NCBI GenBank assembly: GCA_016584305.1
Contig: JACEEZ010024140.1
Span: 148,501-212,500, forward strand
Direction: 5' to 3'
Origin: Chionoecetes opilio
Taxonomy: Eukaryota; Arthropoda; Malacostraca; Decapoda; Majidae
DNA length: 64,000 bases
How positions within the stretch are numbered: position 1 is the first letter of the stretch; every line of letters begins with the position of its first letter. The position numbers were made by a program, and so were the translations under genes. Below are positions 1 to 11,850 of the stretch, piece after piece. Under the pieces are notes generated by a model. That model worked only from the letters and a program-made list of their open reading frames with translations. It was not told where the DNA came from and did no database searches.

Positions 1-111
1 ATGTCTTTCCCAGGTGAAATAAACTGGGGAAGAGTTAACAAGTTGTGTTAACGAAGGAGACGAAGTGGAAGAGGACCTATGAAGCGATTCTAAGCGACTA
101 AGGTCACAAGA
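1..111 (+). mobile_element. 3' end of a non-LTR retrotransposon (LINE tail)
   Basis: This stretch reappears almost unchanged at 29195-29287. The shared core is the run from GTTAACGAAGGAGACGAAGT through the GGTCACAAGAAG ending. Interspersed reuse plus a GAA-rich end fits the 3' end of a decapod LINE. It replaces the start of the SINE at the left edge of duplicated copy A, so it marks that breakpoint. The family assignment is inference. Confidence 0.5.
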
Positions 112-345
112 AGCGGTTAGCACGCTGGATTCATGACCGAGAAGTCCCGGGTTCGATCCCTGGGCGGAGCAAAGAAAGACGGGCGGTCTCCTTAAAACCC
201 GAGCCCCTGTCCACCCAGAGGTGAATGGGTACCGGGTGTTAGCTGGAGGTTTGTTACCCGCCTCCCGGGGTGGTGGCTTCGGCCAAAACTAACCATTAAT
301 GATGAATGATAAAATGTAGCTATGGAGACGGGGCCATACGAGTGT
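112..345 (+). mobile_element. tRNA-derived SINE, 5' truncated
   Basis: Same family as 18855-19150 and, reversed, 13016-13238. The tRNA-like head keeps a B-box-like GGTTCGATCC. The body has the typical segment with GGTACCGGGTGTTAGCTGGA and GGTGGTGGCTTCGGCC. The first about 13 bases of the head are missing because the sequence switches to the LINE tail at position 111. Confidence 0.8.
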
Positions 346-523
346 AGCTCAGGCCCTGTAAAATACAACTAGATGAATACACATAAAGAAATAGTACTTC
401 AAATTCAAGCACCATGTTTTCAAGATCTAACACACAAAATCAAAAGGGCAGATCAAGAAGTACTAAGCCCCAAGGCTTCTAAGTGATGAAATATGGTGGT
501 GCCTGGGATGGGCTGATAAATAC

Positions 524-874
524 CTCTCTGAATGAGTAGGCACTGTCAGTTGCTCCTATTGAGGCAAAGGCAGCCCTGAGGCCAAGGCTGAGGCGGTAAG
601 TGTTGACAACCGGGGTGGCTGATGGAGCTGCACCCCCGGTCCCGACACCTGCCTCACCCCCTGCCCCAGAGCCCACCCGTGCCTCTCTGCAACTATTTGA
701 TGAGGGTGTTGTTGCTGGAGTCCCCAGGGCCGGCTGCAGCCCCCCATCTTTGCTGCTGCTGGTGTGGTTAGCAGTACTAGTGATGGGTGGGGGGCTGCAG
801 GTGTCATCCTCTTCACAGCTCCTAGTGGGGAGTGCTGCTAGCTGGCGTGCTGCCCCAGACAGGTCAGGTGGCAT
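524..874 (-). pseudogene. Orphan duplicate of the MDM2 first coding exon (p53-binding domain, N-terminal half)
   Basis: This 351-bp exon encodes the same 117 residues as 19280-19630. The visible protein difference is one extra Gly codon just upstream of the ATG at 874. It keeps the start codon, an open frame and the splice donor (GAG then GTATTTATC). Its final residues (NTYRLSLGLRAAF through SAYSFRE) are the first half of the SWIB/MDM2 p53-binding fold. The next exon in the minus direction would lie below position 523, but the duplication ends at 112 in a LINE tail and no exon 2 is seen. It is either a dead 5' fragment or the first exon of a second tandem MDM2 gene continuing left of the window. 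I call it a pseudogene fragment because nothing downstream is visible. Confidence 0.7.
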
Positions 875-3312
875 AGTCAAACCTCCTCCTCCTCCTCCTC
901 TCCACCCTGAAACACCACCAGTCACTCCCTGATCACACCATCACTCAGGCATTTCATGTGATGTCTATTATTCTTGCTGCTGCTGCTTTTTATAGAAAAA
1001 TTCATCACTGCTTTGGTCGATGGAATTATACTTGAATAAAATGAATTGCACAGAATGACTGCCTTCTCTTCACTTATTTTTCATATATTCTTTTTTTTTT
1101 AATCCTTGGATTTAAGTTCAGTGTATGTATGTTATGGATGTAACTGTTACTTCAACTATATTACTATGTCAAGAAGCAATGCAAGCAACTTTTTAATGAC
1201 AAACTTGTGCATCAACTTCAATCACTTAGCTGTTTTCAGATATATAAAGCTCACAGTTCATCTAGAATGTTTTAGCTATGCATATATCAAAACTTTGGAC
1301 AACACTCAAATCAAACCCAACAGATAGCCATGTATATATATCATCCGTATGCATTGTTTTCATTAACTATAATGCTGCCATAACATTTTTGTAGCATATG
1401 AACAAAGATTCCTGTATCATAGATCCAAACCCCTGACATGGAGTCACCAGAATACGAGGCATTAGTAAGCCTGGTCAAGGTGACAAATGCATCAGATTCT
1501 CCCTTTCGTTCCCCATCACACCAGGTCCTTACGTTACTCCCAGCCTTGGTGCCTCATTTCACTTGCCCTCCTATCACAGGTGCGGCCGCACAAACATTAT
1601 CACCATCTTAGGCTAATGGGTCTACCATTACTGAGCTTTATCTTAGAGTCATGTATTTCAAATCCCAATACAATACATTTCATCTAGTACACCCCAAAGC
1701 ACATGTTTTTTGTGGCTAAGAAGATGGATTGAGGAAGCCTGGTCCTCATCCGGCCCTGGGAGGCAGCACCCTGTGAGCACTGACTGATAGGGAGCAAACA
1801 TAGGGGACCTGGGGTGAGTATACCACTGATGTGTCACCTCTTATTCCAGCCACTAAATGCCCATCATGGAACTCTCAATACAGATTCAAGACTTTACCCT
1901 GTAGTGGGATACAGAATATGCCTGAATTTCTATGTTTCCAGTGCATCTACTTCATGCATTTCCCAATCAAATCACTACTTACTTCTCACCCCAACACACA
2001 TTATTTGAACACCATTCCATTATCTCAACTACTGTCAAAATCATGATGACTGCAATCTGCTGAATGATGTTTACTATGAGGTTACTGAGTCGCTTCCAAG
2101 TGTGGCATTAGCAGGTCTGATCAGGTTGACAGATGCACCAGATCTTGACTTGTCATTCACTAACACTCAGATTCCCTGGCTCCTGATATGTGCCTTCCTT
2201 CACCCATCTTTGACTTGCCCTCATATCACATTCTGCCATCAATATCATTAGCTAAGGGGTGACATTTGCCCACTTCCTTTATGACACCCCAAAGCGTATG
2301 TCTGGGCTGAGAGTGGAGTGAGAAAGCCTGGTTCTCACCCACACACTGGAAGGCACAATCTTATGAGCATTGTTAACATCCGAGTTATGAATGAAGTATA
2401 TCAGTGATCCGTCACCTCTCATGCCAGCCACTACATGCCTCCCATGGACGAGCGATAAAAATCAACCAAACTTTATATAAGATACAATTGATGCAGTTCC
2501 CAAATGATACTTTATACTCAATTCATGCACTCACTTGCTAAGCAAGCTACAATGCATTGCCAAAACAAAATTCAAGACTACAACACCATTTCTAGATGTG
2601 TTCTGCATGTCAGTCGTTAAAAACTGTACCCATCTGACTCTACTTGATTATCACAGCTATTACTTTGATACATTGCTGGGTGGATTCCATTACTTGTTCC
2701 ACATTTACATGACATCCTCTATATACTTGCCATACTCACATTATATTTCATTGTATGTACTATCTCCAACTCAAGATTTCTACAAGTATACTGGTAACTA
2801 TTACTTTAGTTACCGAGTTTTACACTAACGGTTTCAACTATTCAGAGCAGCATATAAAGGGCATCTTTCCAGCATTATTCACAGCCCTAGCCCCTCATCC
2901 AGTCATGAGGGACGAAAATATACTAAGCTTTAATAAATTTACTTCATTACTTCCACTATTGCCATCTCCACATCAGTGCCATTACTAGTACGTGATAGTT
3001 TTTAAGTGTTCTGGCTTGGCATGGCTAGCAAGTGCTTAGCCACGCCTGATGGTTGTGATTCAGGGACACATGAGTACTCAGGGACGGGGGAGCAGCCCAC
3101 ACCACTTCTCTTCCCAGCAGGGAGAGCCAGGCATGGGCCAAGGACCTTTCCGCCACCTCTGAACCCATCAATTGCATACAATACCCAGTTCATTCTTATT
3201 ATGTTCATTATCTTATCAATATGAAGAAGCTTGCTGAAGTAGATTTGGTTAACAGTGACTGGTAACAGGTTACAGTAGTGAGTTTGTAGATATTCCTAAT
3301 ACGTATAATATA

Positions 3313-3516
3313 CAGTACGTAGAAGCTCGATAAACCGGAATAATTCAGCCAAGGCCGATTCTGGTGAATTGAGCTTCCGTTATCGGCTCCTGATATAGTA
3401 GGTCGATTTAACGGAATTTTCCGTAATACGTATAGAGAAATTAAATGCAACTAGATATAACATTGAAAAATGGAATAACGGAATTAAGCTTTTCCCGGTA
3501 AATCGAGCTTCTACTG
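3313..3516. mobile_element. Mariner/pogo-like MITE with TA target site, copy A
   Basis: Ends are CAGTACGTAGAAGCTCGAT and, inverted, CAGTAGAAGCTCGATTTACC, flanked by TA (3311-3312 and 3517-3518). It is 204 bp and has no coding capacity. The CAGTAGAA...CTCGAT terminus resembles pogo/Tigger ends. Its twin at 22049-22252 shows it was there before the duplication. Confidence 0.75.
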
Positions 3517-4802
3517 TAGTATATATATGTTTTTTGGGAATGCTCCACAAATACTACATAAAATGACTTCCCTATATTTCATTTCCAATATACTACTAAA
3601 CTAAATACAACTAAAATGCACTTCTATATTACATAGAATTATCAGTTTCCTAATGAATAACATGCATGCAAAAGTTACAAGGAATAGAAAAAAACCCACA
3701 CGTCTACTTTATTTTGTGGCTCAATCAAGGTAAGCTGTTTCACCCATAACACTAGACAGAGGCACAGCTGTGGACATTCTTTTGCGCCTTACACTTGAAG
3801 TCATAACACGACAAATCTCTTTTTATAAGTTGGGTAAATTATCATAATTCAAAGTCAAAATAGAGCTACCCTCCGTCAGTGCCAATGTTGAATGCCATAT
3901 GGGTCTGTGGCAGGTGACAAATTAGAAATCCACAGCTGTTCTCATGGCACACATCAAGCCCATTACTTGAGACAAAGCTAATATCACACCTCCATGATAT
4001 AGATAAACCAACGTGCAATATCATGCAAAAAGAGGAAGAGGAGAGTATTAAGAATGTACATACATGACCAATGGTCGAGACACTAATGAATCAATGTAAC
4101 CATAAATCTACCATTCCGGGAAAAAAAGTGGTAATTATGGCAGAGAACTTGGCTCTCACCGTGGCCACCGAGATGTCATCTTGGTGGCCACGCTCTCACT
4201 GCCAGCCTTAATACTTACCATAATAACCAAAAAAGTCAATTTTGGGTTTCTTAACATCCCGGCAATTCTCCGACAAGAATTTTTCTTCTGATATTGACGT
4301 GCATTTAAACAATCTGATACTGTAAGGCCAAACAAACAATTATTATGAAGACCATATCTAAGTATGGTAGAAAAAGGAAATGCTTCACCCTGAAAATACC
4401 GTGATGCTGAAGAACTGGATAATACAAAATGCACCTCAAAAGTCATCAGAAAAAAGTCACGTCAAAAAAATTGTGGGATGCTTATAAACCATTAAAGGTA
4501 TCATGTCCGTATGGGCACAAAAAAACCTTACACATTTAACTTCCATCATCGTGTAGATCTTTTCATTCGGTGTACTACTTTGAATCACAATTTCCCATAG
4601 CGCAATTGAATAAAAATGGAGATACACATAATACCAAAAATGTACACATATGTAAGCCAGACACAGATAAGTTAGGTTAGATGCGGGGTTTGATATAGTA
4701 ACATTTTATAAAAATAAAAAAATGAAAACGATCAATACTACGGTAGTGGGATGTTTGCGGGGCAGGCCGGAGGGGCGGGGCGGACCTCCTCACACCTCTA
4801 CA

Positions 4803-5041
4803 TAAACATTTATGGTAAATATCCAGATGAACACCGAACTCAATTTGGTGGACGAAACTATTTTTTTCTGGTGTGTTTTTATGTGTTTTGAATGAATCTG
4901 CTAACCGTTTCTGTCGCAATTTTTTTTTCTTTTTTCTTTTTGCAAAAATGACCAAAACAAATGTTTAACCTAAACCTAAACTAACCTTTACACTAAACTT
5001 TATATATATTATATATATATATATATTATATATATATATAT

Positions 5042-5093
<52 letters not shown>

Positions 5094-5098
5094 TATAG

Positions 5099-5170
<72 letters not shown>

Positions 5171-5325
5171 AAATAACCTTTACCTAAAAAAAAATATATA
5201 TTGCGACAGAAATGGTTAGCAGATTCATTCAAAACACATATAAACACACCAGAAAGAAATAGTTCACCGTAATTAAAGTGAGTTCGGTGTTCATCTGGAC
5301 TAATACCACATTTATTTCCGACCAT
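4803..5325. mobile_element. Fold-back element A (long inverted arms around a CCTAA/(TA)n core)
   Basis: The left arm (about 4803-4922) and right arm (about 5203-5325) are inverted copies; for example ATGAATCTGCTAACCGTTTC faces its complement at 5211-5230. Between them lie CCTAAAC/CTAACC-type repeats (about 4967-5000) and a long (TA)n tract. There is no open frame apart from TA-coded Tyr-Ile runs. A partly deleted copy sits at 23266-23660, so the insertion predates the duplication. The transposon class is not clear. Confidence 0.7.
4998..5175. repeat. (TA)n microsatellite
   Basis: About 170 bp of nearly pure alternating TA inside fold-back element A. The matching tract in copy B is 23415-23515. 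The Tyr/Ile-rich reading frame over it is an artefact. Confidence 0.95.
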
Positions 5326-5445
5326 AACGAATGCCAGATTAATTCAAAACACGGTCAATATGCAGTTTCAGCCAATACTCTCCTGACATAACTGTCTCCC
5401 TGCTGGTAGGGAGCCAGTAAATAGTATCCAACAATATATAGCTCA

Positions 5446-5997
5446 TTCGGGCCGCCAGTTGATTCGGGCCGCCAGTTGAATCAGGCCGCCTATATTAAAT
5501 GCATACTGGACGAGAGTTTCGCAGTCGTTTTCAGAGACACCGACTATTTTTTCTTGGCCTACAGTAGGTGCTTGTTCTAACGGAGATAGTTTTCTTTTGC
5601 GCAAAAAAAAAAAAAAAAAAAAAATATGAAATTTTTAACTTAACCTAACCTTATAGGTTTTAATGAAACCTAACCTAACCTTATAGGTTTTAATAAAACC
5701 TATCCTAACCTTAAAGGTTTTAATGAAACCTAACCTAACCTTAAAGGTTTTAATGAAACCTAACCTAACCTTATAGGTTTTAATAAAACCTATCCTAACC
5801 TTAACCACAAAGTATACCTTTTTTTTTTTTTATGGGTTTGCGCAAAATAAAACTATCTCCATTAGAACAAGCCCCTATTTGTAGGCCAAGAAAAAATAGT
5901 CGGTGTCTCTGAATACGACCGCGAAACTGCCGTCTGCTGGGTATGCATGCTACTATAGGCGGCCTGTTTCAACTGGCGGCCCGAATCAACGGTACCC
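5446..5997. mobile_element. Fold-back element B with telomere-like core; 5-bp target duplication GCTCA
   Basis: A 552-bp insertion found only in copy A. GCTCA stands on both sides (5441-5445 and 5998-6002), while the orthologous site in copy B (24326-24330) has one GCTCA and no insert. The arms are about 160 bp: the left begins with tandem TTCGGGCCGCCAGTTGA units, and the right ends with the complementary GGCGGCCCGAATCAAC. They share GAGACACCGACTATTTTTTC as an inverted pair. The core is the CCTAACC array described separately. No transposase is encoded; it must be mobilised in trans. Confidence 0.9.
5636..5812. repeat. Interstitial CCTAA (TTAGG-like) telomere-type minisatellite
   Basis: Roughly five copies of a unit of about 31 bp built from AACCTAACCTTATAGGTTTT and an AATGAAACCT ending. 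Each unit holds one or two CCTAA motifs and an inward-facing AGGTTTT, so the unit is partly self-complementary. TTAGG is the usual arthropod telomere repeat. It lies in the centre of fold-back element B, so it is not a chromosome end. Confidence 0.85.
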
Positions 5998-6679
5998 GCT
6001 CAGTGGACGTGACATGGAACGTGTGGGCGAATTGACTTTAAAGTAGGCTCTTACATGTGGGCGAATTGACGTATGGGCGAAATGACCGTAAACCCTCCCT
6101 GCTAGTTCACTAACCTAACCTCGCTGATGAGTTTTCGCTCCCTCAGTCCCCCCTTTGTTATTTTTCATTTCCGACGGCTGTTGTAGGGGTTAGAAATACT
6201 CCTTAAGATGAGAATGAAACGTTCAGGATACTTAAAACCACCGATCGTGTATTGGTTGTAACTGCACTTATACCAAACACATTATAACTATACATAAAAC
6301 AAAGTTTCGGCCTCATAATCAGTGGCGCCCAATAACGAAAATTTACCCCAAATCATACCAGAATAACGTCTTAAAATAGGCATAACTATACACAGTTTCA
6401 TACAGGAATCACCCCTCAAGGCCTGCACGTATCCCTGACTGTCCCGCGGCGCAGCGACACACAGATGAATTTGAAAGCTCTCACCGTAACCTTGATAACT
6501 CCAATGCACAAACCTTTCCTAACACACGATATCAACGAACTTAACAGATCACACATAACGTACACAACATTAATGAACCTCACCTTTCAATGAAACACAC
6601 TGAGGCACGGCCAAGGTAGTAGAAATCATTTTAAATAAACCACTTGGCTTGGTAAGGTAGAGTGTCAGGCCGGATGATT

Positions 6680-7040
6680 GTGGTGGTTGGTTGACTAGAG
6701 GGTACAGGGTAGCTGTCTTCCCTACACCACTGCTCACTGCTTACCTCTGCACCTCCCCGCTGTCAGATGATCGGGCTGTGTTGGCGGTAACGGCCTCAGT
6801 GATGATGGTAAAAGCTTCGCGTTGGGACTTGGGACAGGAGGAATTCTTGCGCCATGGAAGTGTATTCGTGCTCCAGCATGTAGCCGAGCTGAGTTGTTGT
6901 TGTTCTTGTTTTAGGGCTGCGGGGATCCCTTGGGAGCCGAGCCGAGTGACGCGATGCCAGACACCGCTCGCTCCTCACACCTCCCTTGTCCTTCGCTGTG
7001 TAAATCTGTCGTTATTTCCACATGTGAATTTTAGCCTCTA
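6680..7040. promoter_or_regulatory. GC-rich island in copy A, possible promoter or 5' leader region
   Basis: Locally GC-rich and CpG-containing sequence upstream, on the minus strand, of the orphan MDM2 exon, in an otherwise AT-rich region. No ORF here is convincing. In copy B the matching stretch (24985-25178 and 26071-26130) is split by an 892-bp hAT-like insertion and has lost about 55 bp. A link to MDM2 transcription is guesswork from position only. Confidence 0.2.
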
Positions 7041-7822
7041 GTATGAAGTAATTAGATGGGGTGATTAAAAGGAATGCGTTTATTGCTGCCTGAGTGATGT
7101 GGAAATGAAAACTTGGTGATGAGATGGCTGAGTTTTCATTTCCCATTTGTTTGTTTCTTGGTCATCACTGCTCTGGCAAATCATTGTTATTTCTCATCTT
7201 TTACTACCATATATTATGTATTTCAGCCCGGTGATAAGAAGTAATTGAGTGGTGGCATCATACGCGTGACATATATTAATGTTTAAGTTGAGGAATATGA
7301 AAACGATAACAACTTGTAGGTCGCAGATGGCTGGGTTTACATTTCCTGTTTGTTTGTTTGTTTGTTTCGGCTTGTAAGCGTTTCACAGAACTTGTACTTT
7401 TTATCTTGGCTTCGTAGGCAATATAACTCACAATAAAGTAGAAGTCGGTTAGATTCGTACTCTACGGTGAAAGGTTGTCGCAGATACAAGTTTAAACTGT
7501 ATTTTCATTTTGGGTTGCAGGTATATATACGTACGGCAGTCTGGCCTATCCATTCATTCATTCTCTTGGTAGGCATAGGTAGGAGGAACTCTTGCCATAT
7601 GATGAACATTGATAAAATCGTCCGTGAATAAAGCAAAAAAGTGTTTCCTGGCGGTCTGTCGTAAGAGCGTGTGGTGAGTGGTGACGCAGTGGTCGGGGGA
7701 GCGACGCTGCAAGCTACAACTTGTGTGTGTATGAAGGCCAACGCCCAGCTAATCTCCGCCCCCTCACCCCCGCCGGCCGCGTCAGAGAGAGAGATAGAGA
7801 GAAAGAGAGAGAGAGAGGAGAG

Positions 7823-7998
7823 AGATAAGATAAGATACTTTGATCCTATCTAGACACTTTGCAAGTACCAACTACAAGGTTATTGACTATACAAAGCGCC
7901 ACCACGCCAGGACGAACTTGGTGGACTCGAACCGCTGACCGAATGCAGGGACTGCACGCGAATCCGTGATTCTACCAACCGCGCCACCCTGGCGGGTA
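7823..7998 (-). mobile_element. tRNA-derived SINE, second family
   Basis: Read on the minus strand this has a tRNA-like head with an A-box-like GGTGGCGCGGTTGGTAGAAT and a B-box GGTTCGAGTCC, then a short body and an (ATCTT)n-like tail at the low-coordinate end. Copy B lacks it at the matching place (near 27437), where unrelated sequence stands. The head differs clearly from the 112-345 family. Confidence 0.7.
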
Positions 7999-8780
7999 AA
8001 GGAGGGAGAGAGAAAGGAAAGAAAAGAAGAAAAGAAAAAAATCAGTAAAACAAAAAAAATGAAAAAGGAGATAATGATGAGGAAAAAGAAGAAACGAGAT
8101 GAACAAATGAGAAAAAATACAGTGCAATTATTTAGAACGAGAAGCAGGGAAGAGGTTCCTTGTGTTATCAGTTCCTGCATTATCTCCACTATCTCTGCTG
8201 ATATCCCATGTAAGTACGTACTACGTATACCTGTCTACGTGGGAGCTATGCACACAAGATATTTATTCCTGTACAGACACGCTGTAGTATTGCCTCACAA
8301 CTTTCCCCATGTGTATGTTTATATATTTCAACGAATTTTCCTCCTCCTCCTCCTCCATTTCTTCCACTATCACTACCACTACTACAAGTATATATATTAC
8401 TACTACTACGCTGCTTCTGGTGGTAATGATTATCAGCATATATATAGAACCTCTAATCATCAAACTGTCCCAAGAGAAGATAAAGAACCACTCCTGACCG
8501 TATTTACACCCAATGTAATAGGTAGTTAGGGCGACTGATAGCCGACCGCGGTCAGGGTTAGTACGTGTTAAAAAAAATAGGTAAAAGGGTCTCTAATATC
8601 AGTCATTTAGAAATTATAGAAAAAGCTGTTTTTTCTCTCTCGTCGTCTCCGTCTCTCAAGTGCTGCATTTTCGTAGTTTTGTTGGTTTCCTCCCTCCTAA
8701 CTCTCGCACTTACGAATATTATTTACTTTATCTGTATATGTGTAGAATTTTTTTCCCCTACTGTTTGTCCTTTTCTATGA

Positions 8781-8815
<35 letters not shown>

Positions 8816-9460
8816 GTCATTGTCAGTCAGGTAAATTCCCTTGTCATTAATACATACTGAGGTCTGAGGTACAGCCGCATTCCTGTGTGTGTGTGTGTGT
8901 GTCTTTCACCATGTTTCATTCCATTCGATAACATGCTGGACTCGTGATCGTCAGCTGACACCCTTCCAGTAGGGAGCTCAGCCTGATCTATGGGAAAGGC
9001 TGGGATCTCACACACCCCGGCCATCCCCTTGCTCAAGGGAGACAGTAATATATATACCGCTTTTGTCATTGAAAATCCATATAGACGTGAGCGGACCACG
9101 AACCTTATACAATCTGCTGATTTGCAGGCGAGGATGGTGGGCAGTATGAACATAATATAGCAAGGATAATATAATTTTCCTTGGTGAGCGTGTTTCCTTG
9201 AGTGTGTGTGTGTGTGTGTGTGTGGTAGGGCGTGGCGTAAAATTAAACCGTGTGTTGGAAAAAATAACAGTTGGATGCGAGTATCAGCACGTTCGAGTGT
9301 AATAATAACCGAATGTTAAAGGACGTTGAAACCCCCCAACCCACGCTGGGCCCCCACTCCCAACGCGAATTACGACCCCCACCCGCACTCCAACCAAGTT
9401 CCAACTCTCTCTCTCTGTCATTTCTAACTATTTGAAATTTTGAATCAGCTCAGTTGGTTG

Positions 9461-9850
<390 letters not shown>

Positions 9851-9990
9851 TATTTAAGTAAACAATTTCGGGGACGGATAAACATATGTCCCTAAAGATT
9901 TAGCTACACCCTTGTATGTTTGTCTCCTCGTTAGTGAAATCGCGTTTCCTATCAGCACTTATTCAGCTTGTCTCTTGAGATAGATAGATA

Positions 9991-10000
<10 letters not shown>

Positions 10001-10076
<76 letters not shown>
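10001..10076. repeat. (GATA)/(GA)n microsatellite
   Basis: A short GATA run passes into about 70 bp of GA. Copy B has only a brief, imperfect GA run at the matching site (about 29700-29722). Confidence 0.9.
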
Positions 10077-10082
<6 letters not shown>

Positions 10083-10231
10083 CTGAAGAAAGTAATATAT
10101 GATGATACTAATTCTACTGGAAACAAAGATGGACACAGGCCTTTCTTATGGATAAGCGGAAGATAGTTATGAATAAGTGACACGTACGCGTTATTAATTA
10201 AAGTTGATGGTGGTTAGGCAGGGAGGGGGTA

Positions 10232-10290
10232 GTGTAATTGATTGATTTAATTAATGCCAAAAAGGTGAATGTGCCAGACAGGGGGTAGTG
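10232..10290 (-). mobile_element. LINE 3' tail remnant
   Basis: ATTGATTGATT followed by AAAAAGGTGAATGTGCCAGA matches the end of the LINE at 11252-11310. It is absent from copy B (near 29870), so it was inserted after the duplication or lost from copy B. Confidence 0.6.
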
Positions 10291-10539
10291 AAACCTTTCC
10301 ATCAAGGGCTATGATAAGTGGGTGGGCTGGGTTGGGCTGTGGGCTCTCAGCGTGTTCCGTTAGCCTTTCATTACTTCCTTTCCCCTGAATCCCCCCCCCC
10401 CCCCCCCTTTTCCTACACGTATGGACATGCTGTGACAGTTGCGCCACTGTTTGGGATACCGCCCTCCTTGGGTAGGCTTAGGTTGGGTGGGTACAGTAGG
10501 GGAATAGGATCAAGGCGGGACTATACCTTTTCACTCAAA

Positions 10540-10870
10540 TTATAACAACTTTAGTTTATATTAAAACAACTGAAGTTTAAATTAAAATAACTGAACTTCA
10601 AATTTAAATAATTTAATTTAAAAAAAAAAAAAAAATTCATCTATTATATTTTGAAATTCATTTCTTTTATTTTGAAGTTCTATTGTTCTAATTTGAGAGT
10701 GAAAAGGTGTATTATGAAAACCCCCAGAAAAGTAACATATTTCTTTCTGCAAACTTTTTCTTATCTTTACCAGAGTGCTGCCAGCAAAGGGAAGAGAGCG
10801 AACAAATTATTTATGAAAAGATATACCATTCTTTTAACTATTTTTACACAGCATACTACATAGATAAAGC
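10540..10870. repeat. AT-rich dispersed repeat (left arm of the copy B inverted repeat)
   Basis: Contains runs of AATTTGAAGTT and AACTTCAAATTA type followed by TGAAAACCCCCAGAAAAGTA and CCAGAGTGCTGCCAGCAAAG. The same stretch occurs in copy B at 30100-30385 and again, inverted, at about 30495-30820. No gene is recognised in it. Confidence 0.7.
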
Positions 10871-10956
10871 AACACAGGATGAAGTAACGTATATCTATTC
10901 CGTGTATGTTAGTACACACACTGTAGTTATACAAAAGAAAACAAGTTACATTTTTT

Positions 10957-11251
10957 ATACCAAATTTTGTGAAGCCATTTTTATTATCATCAATATTTGT
11001 ACTTTAACCAAATACAGTTTCAGACAAAGTCCCTGAAATAACCTAAAATAACCTACAATAAACTTCCAAAAACCAACAATAAAAATAGCCCTTTAATGTA
11101 CGAAACCATCTTGGTATGCTGACTGATTTGTATATTATTTCCTAGCACCAGAACCAACTATCACACTACAGTACATTGTTTCCTATGAATGCATAGAAAA
11201 TGTTCTGAATAATCCAGTGCTTTCCCTCACAATGGCTATCTAAAGAAAATG
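10957..11251. other. Unique spacer right of copy A, nothing recognised
   Basis: AT-rich sequence with a few CCTAAAATAACC-type repeats. No open frame, tRNA or terminal repeat could be supported. Confidence 0.5.
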
Positions 11252-11850
11252 ATTGATTGATTGATTGATTTAATGTCTAAAAAGGTGAATGTGCCAGACA
11301 TCAGAGGTCATATGGCACTATGGCAAAGCATATAAAGGGGAGGGGTTACAGAATAATAATGAAACGATGAGGGAAGGGGAAAGAACGGAATGTTACAGCA
11401 GGATGGTTAGATCAGATGTAGGATGTGGATTTGTTGGAGGAAGGTTGTTAAATTTTCCAGGGAGAAGGAGGGGAATTCCGCAAGACAGGGAGGACAAATC
11501 AGGGAAGGAACTGGAACGGGCAGGAGTAAGATGGGGGCAGGATATTAGGACATGTTGGACAGTGAGAGGAACTTGACAGGGTGTGCAGAGGGTTGGGGAG
11601 GAGCGTGACATGAGATAGAGGAGTGTGAGAGGTTGGTATGGCCTATGCGTAAGCGTGCGAGAGCAGTCTCCCAACGTCTATTAGAGTGGTAAGGATTTGA
11701 CCATTGAGAGATAGAGGGTTTGATCAGGCGAAATTTATTGGCAGAGAAAGTGGTCCAGGAGGATTGCCAGCGGTCGAATAGGAGATTTAAAGGAAGGGTA
11801 GTAGTCGGAGGCTGACAAGTTTGAGAAACGGGGGCATGAGCAAACATTTT
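11252..11850 (-). mobile_element. 5'-truncated LINE, C-terminus of ORF2 (RNase-H-type clade)
   Basis: Read on the minus strand, two overlapping frames give residues typical of the end of LINE ORF2. They include RRWETALARLRIGHTNLSHS and, after a frameshift, TPCQVPLTVQHVLISCPHL, the Cys-x2-Cys...His...Cys knuckle seen after the RNase H domain in I/R1/Jockey-like elements. The 3' end is an (AATC)n tail (plus-strand GATTGATTGATT at 11252-11270). It is frameshifted and has no reverse-transcriptase domain, so it is dead. Confidence 0.8.

Noticed and set aside
5041..5325. Tyr-Ile-rich ORF
   Set aside because: Translation of (TA)n inside fold-back element A.
5636..5812. True telomere or chromosome end
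   Set aside because: The CCTAA units are degenerate, few, and lie in the loop of an inserted element with unique DNA on both sides.
7966..8529. 187-residue plus-strand ORF
   Set aside because: Runs across a SINE, purine-rich DNA and CTC/TAC repeats; the matching region in copy B does not keep the frame.
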